The translations under genes were made by a program, and so were the position numbers. DNA of 64,000 nucleotides from Excoecaria cochinchinensis (Eukaryota > Streptophyta > Magnoliopsida > Malpighiales > Euphorbiaceae). Shown in pieces: positions 34,069 to 44,210 of the stretch. Under the pieces are notes generated by a model that did not search any database, was not told the origin of the DNA, and worked only from the letters and a program-made list of their open reading frames with translations. The DNA lies in assembly GCA_947683425.1 (NCBI GenBank), contig CANTUQ010000004.1:29198001-29262000 (forward strand). Direction: 5' to 3'. The stretch's first letter is position 1, and each line of letters opens with the position of its first letter.

Positions 34069-35044
34069 CATATTTAGTTAATTATATAGCTATAATTAAA
34101 TATATTTAATTTTATAAATTTCAAATAAAATTTCGGGTCATTTGGCTCAAAATTGACATTTGTTAAATTTTTAACCTAACGAATTACTATTTACAGTATC
34201 GAAAATTTTCAAAAAATTCTTAATTTTTCAAAAAATAACAAAGTTAACCTATAATTTAATTAATTAATTTGCATAATTATTTATTTGTCGGGGGTTGCAA
34301 TATATACATACATATATTAATTTAAGTATTTTAATTTAATCATTTAGTCAAAATTAATAATTCAAAACCCAAAAATAATATCAACAAATATTTCTTAATA
34401 AATTTTTTTATTAATATTAATTTAAGTTCACACATATAATATTTTCATTAAATTTTTAAATAATTGAATAATAAAAAATTTATTTTAGACAAATTAAAAT
34501 TCATGTGTAAAGCAAAAATAATAAAAATAATTAATAACTATAAGTATATATGCATACTTTTATTAATATTATAATCAATTTTACCGACGAAATAGCGACG
34601 GATTATTCCGTCGCTAAAGTTATCAATGTAATTTCTAGAAAATATTTTCATATTTAAAAAATTTGAAAGTTTTTTAGCGACTGAAAAATCAGTTGCTATT
34701 CTGTCCCTAATTCAAGTATGTTTAGCGATAACAAGTTTAGTCGCTAAATCCGTTGCAAATAAAGTCGCTAAAATTGCCTCCAAATTTAGCTACTGATAAA
34801 TAGCGACGGATTTTTTAATCGCTAAATTAGTCACAAAAATTAGCGACGGATTTTTTAGTTGCTAAATTAGTTGCAAAAAAGGCGCGATGAATTGGCGCCA
34901 AAATTTTGCGACTGTTTCTTTTTTCCTTCACTAAATTAGTCGCAAAAAAATGAAAAATGAATTTTCACGATCAATTTTTAAAACGGTAGCTAAGTAGCGA
35001 CTAAAATAGTGCAGTCGCTAATTTACTGTTTTTTTGTAGTGATC

Positions 35045-35499
35045 GAGCGTCCAAGATAGGTCAGGCCTAACTAGAATTTGAAGATTCCTTTAGCACAAGT
35101 TTGATCCAAAGCAAGTTGCATTGGCTCGAATAGGACCTAATAGTTCCGAATAGGGTCTAACCAAGCTGAGCTAGATTTGGATTGGTATCCAATTATATGC
35201 GCAAGTTTAAATTAAAAAAAAATATAATCGGTATAAATTTGGTATTTAGAATCCTTGATACAAATTTGGGTGAAATTTAGTGGGTCATTTTGAGTTAGCT
35301 CAAATGGATATTTTTCTACATTGAGTTGAATTTGGGTCAATTTTTTTGAACAAATTTAGATGGGGTTTTGGATGGATCAAATATGCCGCCCCTAATTCTT
35401 ATTATTACCAATTAACCTGTAATTCAATTAGAATAAATTTCTTTTTTAATGATTCTATTGCATTTTAAGTTTTTCGTTGCAAGACCGGGTTTGGCACCA
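35045..35499. other. Unassigned AT-rich sequence
   Basis: This is the sequence into which the CACTA element inserted, continuous across ATC with 30913-30949. No reading frame, terminal repeat or similarity to the rest of the window was recognised. Confidence 0.5.
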
Positions 35500-35509
35500 T
35501 TATAAATTA

Positions 35510-35944
35510 GGGTTGATTTCACCTATGGTCACTCAACTTATCACTTATCGCGCAAAAATAACCGACTTTTTTTTTCTTACTTTAATGTCACTGAACTTTT
35601 AACATTATTGCACAAAAGTCATGTTGACCGGAATCCGGCGACGACTCTTGCCGGATTGATAAGTTCAACAAATGCTACATTTAAATTAATTTCACTCACG
35701 GTCACTAGACTTATCATTTATCTCGCAAAAGTAATTAACTTTTTTTTTCAACTTAAATGTTACTGAACTTTTAACATTTTTGCAAAAAAGTCATCAATCC
35801 GGCAAGGGTCGTCGCCGGATTCCGGTTAACATGACTTTTGTGAAATAATGTTAAAAGTTCAGTGACATTTAAGTAAGAAAAAAAAAAGTCGGTTACTTTT
35901 GCGCGATAAGTGATAAGTTGAGTGACTATGAGTGAAATTGACCC
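35510..35944. mobile_element. MITE with long inverted repeats (435 bp)
   Basis: The ends GGGTTGATTTCAC and GTGAAATTGACCC are inverted. They are bounded by a perfect 10-bp duplication TTATAAATTA (35500-35509 and 35945-35954). A 9-10 bp duplication suits a Mutator-like MITE. The right arm (about 35800-35944) pairs with the left arm. The left side has a second, diverged copy of the arm (about 35690-35800), so it is asymmetric. No coding capacity. Confidence 0.82.
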
Positions 35945-35954
35945 TTATAAATTA

Positions 35955-36632
35955 CAATAATTTTAATAAAAAAATTTATTTAAATATTAATCAAAATAAT
36001 AATTTATGTAGTTCTTTTTATTGTTTATGAAAATTATAAATTAGTAAAATATAATGTTTGACATGTATAAAATGTCTGTTTTGGATTATTTGCTGCCATT
36101 TACTCTAGGAATGGAGCGTATAGAATTCTATTTGCAATAAATTTTATGAGATATGTATAATATGTACACATAAGACTAAGAAATTTGGGTTAAAAATCTA
36201 ATCTATATAGATACCTTTATAGGAAATGTTTTTTTCTCAAATATGTACCACGTTTATGTACATGAAAATCGAAATAAAAATAATTAGAAGAAGAAAAAAT
36301 TAACCAAAAGTAAATAAATTGAAAATTTTGTCTTCAGATCCTCAAATAAATAAATGTAAATCTAAAAAGCAATGGAATCAAAAATAAAATTACCTCAAGG
36401 AGAAGAAAAACTGAGCCTATGTATAGAAAAATAAATAAATGAAATAGACAGATGAAGAATTAATTAAATGATCATGACATCACTAAACAATTTTTATGTC
36501 AATGGAAATTGTAATTTAAAGTATCAATTACATAACGTCCATATGGATCAAACCGTTAACTCACAAGCTAACTAAAGCAGAAAGACGAACTCCCAATACT
36601 CCATTAGGAGAATGGGTAGTGATGTTAAACTT
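35955..36632. other. Unassigned AT-rich sequence
   Basis: About 0.7 kb with no supported frame, repeat or gene between the MITE and the hAT-like element. Confidence 0.5.
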
Positions 36633-36882
36633 TAGGGGTGTGCATAACCGAACCGGAACCGAATACCGAATCGAACCGAACAGATTTTGATCTGTTTAGT
36701 TCGGTTTTTTGGGTTTATTCGGTTCTGAACCGAAATTAAAATTCGCGTAGTTCGGTTCTTAAAATTATAAAACCGAAAAAATCAAACCGACCGAACTATA
36801 TAAACCTCACCATTTTTTTTTATATATATATATAAAACCAAACCAACAGAGTATATAAAAACCAAACGACCAAACCAACAAA

Positions 36883-36929
<47 letters not shown>

Positions 36930-37174
36930 CAACAGCAAACAAATCTTGATTTCCGGTGACCTAGGAGCAACGGAGATCGTACGATGGAGGGAGAAAGCGT
37001 GGGGGCGAGCGCCGGAGAGGGGAGGGGGGGCGGCGGGGACCAGATCTGTCGAGAGAGAGAAGGGAAGATAGAGAGAGAGAGAGAGGGAGGGAGGGAGAGA
37101 GAGAGAGAAGGGGATGGCGGCAGCGAGCTCCGATCGGCGACGAAGAAGCAGAGGAGACGAATGAAGAAGCAGAG

Positions 37175-37217
<43 letters not shown>

Positions 37218-37430
37218 GAAGAGAGACTGAAAAGTAATAGAATTTGAGAGTGATATATACAGGAAACCGAATGAACTGAACCGAACAGATCGAAATTATT
37301 TTAATCTATTCGGTTTCGGTCTTAATAATTTAGGTCTGCGATTCGGTTCTAAAAATTATTAAAATTCGATTTTTGGTCTGCTCGGTTCGGTCTAAAACCG
37401 AACTGAACCGACCATTTGCACAGCCCCAGA
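36633..37430. mobile_element. hAT-like inverted-repeat element (about 0.8 kb)
   Basis: The left end, TAGGGGTGTGCA, mirrors TGCACAGCCCC at the right. Both flanks are rich in CGGTTCGGTT-type motifs in opposite orientation. The outer 8-mers TTAAACTT (36625) and CTAAACTT (37431) differ by one base and would be the target duplication. The middle has (TA)n and a (GA)n-rich block; an Arg-Glu frame at 36984-37247 is low complexity. No transposase. hAT is inferred from the 8-bp duplication and end type. Confidence 0.6.
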
Positions 37431-37438
37431 CTAAACTT

Positions 37439-38023
37439 CTGGTCAGCCTAATACTTATATATATAGTACACCTGCTTCATTCCCAAGTCGAAACAACAAT
37501 GTGTCCCATTTAAATTCTAATGGGGAATTAGAATAGTTAATTTGTAGTTTGTTAACAATAAATTATGTGATGTTATCTAAAATTTAAACAAAATGTCTTA
37601 AAGCTAATCTAATCCGATGAAAATAAAATTAGGACAAAATATATTTCAATAATTTTTATTTCAGAATTTTATAAAAAGAAAAGTGTTAATTGCCATAATT
37701 TTATGTAGATAAATGCTAATAAATCCAAAATAAAGATCAATACTAATATATGAAATTTTATTTGAAATGAGACATCCACTAATAGAATTATATAGTAATT
37801 ACTTAGATAATTATAATGTATAGGATTTGAACGTCCACTAAATCTTATATACTAAAAGATATAATTATAGGCATCCTAATCAATTATTTAAATCTAATTT
37901 AGTATAATAAGAATTCAATTAATGGAAAAATTTAATTAATTTTCAAATTAATAAAAAAATTTATTTTTCTCAAAATCTCTATAAAAACTTCAGTTTTATT
38001 ATATATATATACACACACGCACA
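37439..38023. other. Unassigned AT-rich sequence ending in a TA/CA microsatellite
   Basis: No frames or terminal repeats. It ends in (AT)n(AC)n at 38001-38023, next to the start of the split LTR. Confidence 0.5.
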
Positions 38024-40062
38024 CGTAAGGATCCAAATTGTACCTTAGTAGTAATAAGGCATGATTAGGGTGTCATGGGAACCGGATATGAGTAAATAAG
38101 TGGTTAAAGTGCCAAAAAGGACGTATTCGATATTAATTTAAAAGTTTCGGCAAGTGCAACCGAATTGATAATTTGGTAAGGGATAAGATATTGATTTGCC
38201 CTCACACTTATTTGAAAGGAGCTAAAATGCTCCTTACTTTTTTTTAGAGCAAAAATGCTCTTGAACTTACAGATTCTGTACGAATATGTCCCTCCGTTAA
38301 ACTGTCGTCAAAGTAGGTGTTAACGACGCTGACCTGGTATTGACACGTAGCAAAATATGCCATGTCATTAACATATCAGCACCCCATGTATTTTATTTCA
38401 GAATGAAAAAAGGTACTAAAATGTCCTTGAAGTTGTATCTAGGGTACTAAAATGCCGTTATAGTTAATTTTAGACTAAAAATGCCGCTAATATTAATAAA
38501 AAATTATTAAAATATCTCTAAATATTTATATTTTTTATTGCAAACATAAATATTTATTAATTATAATATTTTAGCTAAGTAATAGTATTTAATTTAGTTT
38601 AAATATCTAATAAATATAAATTTAACATATTATTTACCATTATAACATCTTATTTTCAATTTGATATGTATATCTCTCTTTTATTCATAGTTATTTCACA
38701 TTATAGCTCACTTGATAATTAAAATTAATTGATTAATTTTTTAATATATGCTTATTTAATATTTTTTGTCACCAACAAAAATTTATTAATATCTCATACT
38801 CTTTACATATGTCTCTAATAAATTTTTCAATAAGAAAATAAATTACAAATAAATTATATAGTTCAAGAATATTTATTAATTAATTTTTCTTAATAAATAT
38901 GATATTAAAATTTGAAAATTTGGTTACAGGGCATAATAAACTTATTAACAACCAGATAAATTTGAAAAAAAAAATATTAATTACGTTGTTTATATTTTTT
39001 TTTTGTAAATTTTTGTATTAAAAAATTATTTAGTGATTTAAATACTAAAAATAAAAACTAATGGAAATTTGATTGTGACGCCCCAATACCCCTTGGGAGG
39101 ATATCGGAGTCGCTACAACGCATGCACATACATAACACTCATGCGAAAGCGAAGTTAAATCATACAATCACATGCAGCGGAATAATGGTCTTTAATATAA
39201 CAAAAACATGCCAAAAAGCAAACTCATATATTCGTTTATATATTCAAAATGAAACTGTTCTTTTACATTATAACATTTACTTTACATTTATATACTGTAT
39301 ACAAAATACACTTTGCTTTGCCATATACATGTCCTATACAAAAGTCGCTTTACTTTTACATATGCCAAGCTATACAAAACGCTAGAACATGTATACAAAA
39401 CTATGCCATATGCAAAAAGACTTCAATATATACTCCTAGTGGCCATGACCTTGCAGATGTGCAACCCTTCGAACCTGTAAACCTACACGGGAAAACACCC
39501 GTGCCAAGCGATAACGCTTAGTGGGGATATCACATATAAAAGACTTCTAACGAAGTCACAAGCATAATCATCAAGCATATCATTAGACGATATGCCAATC
39601 ATCTATGAGCATGTAAGGATATAAGCATTTATCATACTTGTAACATACCAAACATATAGTCATTCTGCTATATAACATATCTACTAATCTCATGTAACCT
39701 ATATCATGTTCATGTTCTTCTAACTCTAATTATCAGCTCATGTAACATATAATATCATGTCATTACATATCATGTCCATTTATTTACATATAAGCATAAA
39801 AGCATACTTATAGCATATCTTGTACAAATAGTAACTTCTCATATACATGTAAGCTCATATAAACATTTCAGATATACGATAGCCATATACTTCTCTAGCC
39901 ATGTACTATAGCTCTTTAACATTTATACATCTCTTGTACATATAGACATCATTTCTTATACATATAACAATATCATCTCTTGTACATTTAACATCAATTC
40001 ATATACTTTTAAATTTTACATTTAGCCCATTGTCATAACATAAGTGGATATGGGTACATGTA

Positions 40063-40216
40063 GATACCAAGTAATGGTACCAAAACATCTAGAGACCATA
40101 GTCTCAAGCCATCTAGAGACCGTAGTCCCAAACATCTAGATACTTTAAGTATCAACATCTAGACATCCGTCGATGCCAAACATATAGACACCCATCAGTG
40201 TCAAACATCTAGCAGC
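40063..40216 (-). repeat. Array of about 24-bp units, each a small hairpin
   Basis: Units share ACATCTAGA before the stem. Stem arms are GATACC/GGTACC (40063, 40076), GAGAC/GTCTC (40092, 40101), GAGAC/GTCCC (40116, 40125), GATAC/GTATC (40139, 40149), GACATC/GATGCC (40162, 40172) and GACAC/GTGTC (40187, 40198). The inner bases change but pairing is kept. All three mismatches are A-C on this strand, so G-U in the element RNA. The array is present again at 45201-45355 in the other LTR. Confidence 0.8.
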
Positions 40217-41530
40217 TGCAAATCATCTAACCCTTTATAGGCATGCCTATCTATCCACTTGTATGAGCATCTAAGGCTTATAACCATTGTCCCATATCAA
40301 AACATGTATAGTCATTCATATACATTTATTTAAACCCATGCTATTCATGTAACCTACTTCATATCTTACTATACATACATACATGTCACCCTAAACCCAT
40401 TCACATGTAACTCTATTTGCATATCATTGCATACATGGTTCACCATGCTCAAGATATTTTAAATATATGCTTGTTGATACGCATCATCATTCATGATTTA
40501 TCGTACTTAATTTAAACATGGATATACTCATATATACGCATTAGCACGTTCATGGTTATACGCATTCATATTTACACTTATTCACCTTCACATTCATGTT
40601 GTACGCATCCATATTCAAGACTATACATATTCGCATTCAAAACTATAGCATTCGCATTCATGATTTATCATATTCGCATTCACATACTTAATTCATCACA
40701 CTTAGAACACTTATAGCTCATATATATATTAGTATGCATAATTTATCATACTTAGGATACTCATTTTATAATGATAAATATGTATCGGACAAGTCATGGG
40801 AACTCGTGGTGAAGTTCGGGTGCATTTCGGGAAGAAAAACACCCTAAAAAGACAAAACAGAGAGGGGTCACGGTGGCAATGAATTGGTTGTGACCGTGAG
40901 GTCCATAAATAGGCATTTTGCCTGCTAAAAACATAGGTCATGGTGGCAATAAATTTCATTGTGACCGTGACATACCAAAATAAGCAAAACAGAAGCTAAA
41001 CTTCAGGACTGCTTTGCACCACAATTATGTACAGCCCAGACGGATGTCTTACACTCAATTTTAGGCAAAGAATCCTTCATAACATTTCTTGCTCTATATC
41101 TTAGCTTTCAAATGAGACAATTTTCTGGTAAATTGGATTTGTAAAACATCAGATATGAATTAAAAAATATAGACTATTCCAGTGAACCCTACAAGGTAGA
41201 GACACGTCTGTTTGTGCTATTTTTAGGGGTCTTAGAGCCAGAATTAGCTCAAAGTCATTCCTGAAAAATTGATAGGTATAGAAGTCATGGTTCGGATGAA
41301 GCAACAAAAACTCAATTTGGAGTTCTGAAACTCCAGTTATACCCGAAATACTATACAGAGGTCTAGTAAGCTATAAGCAGAATTTTCCCTAACACTAGGG
41401 TTCATACTTTTCATGCATATTCACTTAGTATGCTCATGGATTTTGTTTAATACTCATCACACATCATGTGTACACTTCAAGTACACCTCTATCAATTAAC
41501 ACATAATTATGCATCAATTACACATCAAAG

Positions 41531-42766
41531 TCATCTATCCATCACATATACTCAAATAAAATTAAAATAAGAACACATAAGAACACATATATCCCGAACC
41601 TCAAAATGGGTTGCTGGACACTCTCAATCTCCAGCTACACCTTCTCCTTTCCCTTAGCTTTCCTCTTGTCCAAATCTTACACAAAATACGAACATAATCT
41701 CTCTCTTAGTCCATACTCAAGATTCAATCCAAATCCAACTCAAAGAAAGGGAGTAGAAGAAAGGATACTCATATAAACATCAGCTTACTTACCTTTTTGG
41801 TTTAACTCTTCAAACCAATCCACATGCAATCAAATTCCAGATTTAATTGAGAAGAAATAGAAACTCAAACTCAAGAGATGAAGGAATACAGAATTTTGAG
41901 GAAAGCAAAGAATGGGAAATGCTGTCAAATTCCACTACCAATTCAGCCTCTTCATATTCTTAAATTGCATGCAAAAAGGGCTGGCTGTCTCATGGGAGAA
42001 GCCACACGTGGATTCCACTCCTCAGCCTTACCAAAATCCAGCAAATGATCTTTGGCAAATAACCATTCAGTCCCTCTCATATATTCTGTCCTTTAATGGC
42101 AACTTTCCTTTTTCAATTACACCCTTGACCCATTAATCTCTCTCTTAGTCATCTATCCATCACATATACTCAAATAAAATTAAAATAAGAACACATAAGA
42201 ACACATATATCCCAAACCTCAAAATGGGTTGCTGGACACTCTCAATCTCCAGCTACACCTTCTCCTTTCCCTTAGCTTTCCTCTTGTCCAAATCTTACAC
42301 AAAATACGAACATAATCTCTCTCTTAGTCCATACTCAAGATTCAATCCAAATCCAACTCAAAGAAAGGGAGTAGAAGAAAGGATACTCATATAAACATCA
42401 GCTTACTTACCTTTTTGGTTTAACTCTTCAAACCAATCCACATGCAATCAAATTCCAGATTTAATTGAGAAGAAATAGAAACTCAAACTCAAGAGATGAA
42501 GGAATACAGAATTTTGAGGAAAGCAAAGAATGGGAAATGCTGTCAAATTCCACTACCAATTCAGCCTCTTCATATTCTTAAATTGCATGCAAAAAGGGCT
42601 GGCTGTCTCATGGGAGAAGCCACACGTGGATTCCACTCCTCAGCCTTACCAAAATCCAGCAAATGATCTTTGGCAAATAACCATTCAGTCCCTCTCATAT
42701 ATTCTGTCCTTTAATGGCAACTTTCCTTTTTCAATTACACCCTTGACCCATTAATTACTCACTTAA
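41531..42766. repeat. 618-bp tandem duplication
   Basis: Copies start at 41531 and 42149. The junction (42134-42150) carries 17 bases, TAATCTCTCTCTTAGTC, that also occur at 41695-41711 inside the unit. This suggests template switching rather than simple unequal crossing over. Confidence 0.88.
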
Positions 42767-42837
42767 TCCAATCTCATTAACACCCTAACATGCAATTGAC
42801 ACTATAATCCAACTAGGGTACACTTTGGGGTATTACA

Positions 42838-42850
42838 ATTCTACCCTCCT
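42838..42850 (-). other. Polypurine tract
   Basis: The element strand reads AAGGAGGGTAGAAT directly before the 3' LTR, the expected place and composition for the plus-strand primer. Confidence 0.75.
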
Positions 42851-44087
42851 TAAGAAATTTCGTCCTCGAAATTTCCACTGTAATAAACAGAAAATCATGC
42901 TAGTCAATGCACAAATGTAAATCTTACCAGATGGACCAGCAGGATCCTCAACTTCTTCTCCGATCATGGCAAAGACTTGCCTCTGCCCGCTAGGAGCAGT
43001 AGGCCGCTCTACTGTCTTGGACCTTACTTGTGCTCCTCTTCCTCTACCAGCTCTTGTTGATCCAGATACGTTCGCATTTCCTCTATTCACTTGAGAACCA
43101 GAATTCTCTTTAATCTCAGGACAATTAGCAAACATGTGGCATACCTCCGCATTTGAAACATGCTCCTGTAAGTTTCCTACAGGTTCCCCAATGATTCCTT
43201 TGACAGTGCTCACATTTAGGTATTGTGCTACCTCTACCCGAAGGAGGCACAACACTACCCATCGATGTAGGCTCTCTAAATGAATCTTGCATAACCTGTC
43301 CACTTGCAACTCCTTTAGTCTTCTTACTACTAACTTTATCATTTCCAGATACTTTCCTCTTATGCTCTTTCTTTTGCTTTATTAACTCAGCTTCTTCCAA
43401 TTTGATAGCAGCCAATACCAACTGATAATAATTTACTGATTGCATAACAGCCATGGCAGACAAAGGTCCTCTTATAGATTCTCTTAATCCATCCTCAAAC
43501 TGTCGACATCTGAATTCATCTATTAACAATCCTTTTGGCACATATTTACTCAGTCGACTGAATTCCTTGTCATATTCTCCTACTGTCATACCTCATTGCT
43601 TCAAACTCACAAACTCTCTCCACTTTGCTTCTTTATAAGCTTTAGTGATGTACTTCCTTTCAAATTCTTGAGCAAAGAAGTCCCAAGTTAACTCATCTGG
43701 TCGCTGGGGATTCCGAAGTACCAATTCCCACCAATCATAAGCTGAACCTTGCAGTAATGATACTGCACATGTCACCCACTGATCTTGTGGACAATTGATT
43801 TCCTTTAATATCCTTTCCGTCCTTTGCAACCAGAACTCAGCCATATTAGATTGATCAAAGGTAGTCCCATTGAACTCCTCAGCCCCTCTCTTTCTAATCA
43901 AATTTGTTGGAGGCTTAGGCGCACTTAACCTTTCCATTACTTGTATCATTCCTTGCCACAACATTGGGTCACCATAATTCGGACCTACACCTTCTGCTCG
44001 AAGTCTCTCTTATGCTGGCTGATTAACTCTCGTAGGATTAACACTACCCTTCGTCTCTCCTACATCCTCACTCGGATCCGACTCCAT
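42851..44087 (-). pseudogene. gag of the chromovirus-like element
   Basis: The best start is the ATG at 44087 (MESDPSEDVGETKG). The capsid domain contains FNGTTFDQSNMAEFW, AYDWWEL and MTVGEYDKEFSRL. A zinc-binding region, CEHCQRNHWGTC and then CFKCG, is followed in another frame by CHMFANCPE; a small indel near 43165 splits the second CCHC knuckle. Stops lie near 44010 (TAA) and at 43593 (TGA). After SGQRQVFAM the sequence runs into WKFRGRNFLRRVEL, which resembles the usual tail near the end of chromovirus pol, so a deletion probably removed the rest of pol. Confidence 0.8.
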
Positions 44088-44191
44088 CTACTACCTACAC
44101 AGGGTAACATCTGCATTAGGCCACAACTCTAGACAGACTCACATACATGTAATCATTACTCTAACATCTTCTCATCCAGAAACATCTACCT

Positions 44192-44205
44192 AGGCTCTGA
44201 TACCA
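44192..44205 (-). promoter_or_regulatory. Primer-binding site for initiator tRNA-Met
   Basis: The element strand reads TGGTATCAGAGCC, five bases from the LTR end at 44211. This is the standard plant tRNA-iMet primer site. Confidence 0.92.
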
Positions 44206-44210
44206 CAACT

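Larger units (their letters stand above)
30953..35041. mobile_element. CACTA-type DNA transposon, non-autonomous (4089 bp)
   Basis: The ends are CACTACAAAAAGAAAAA and TTTTTTTGTAGTG, the signature of CACTA (En/Spm) elements. A perfect 3-bp target duplication ATC lies at 30950-30952 and 35042-35044. Subterminal copies of TAGCGACGG and GTCGCTAA in both orientations fill the first 260 bp and last 480 bp, the likely transposase-binding sites. No transposase frame is visible, so it would need an autonomous partner. The middle holds gene-like GC-rich sequence. Confidence 0.88.
39074..42837 (-). repeat. 3' LTR with a 618-bp internal tandem duplication (3764 bp)
   Basis: It runs from TGTGACGCCCC to GGGGTATTACA on the plus strand. 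It is 617 bp longer than its partner because 41531-42148 is repeated at 42149-42766. The two copies look identical across almost all positions, so the event is young. A hairpin array lies at 40063-40202. Repeated 74-codon frames at 41912 and 42530 are products of the duplication, not genes. Confidence 0.9.

Noticed and set aside
36984..37247. Arg/Glu/Gly-rich 87-codon frame
   Set aside because: It is a (GA)n-rich low-complexity tract within an inverted-repeat transposon.
41912..42754. Two identical 74-codon frames, with a near-identical third at 47050
   Set aside because: They lie in LTRs, and the first two arise from the 618-bp duplication. No domain and no coding-type substitution pattern.
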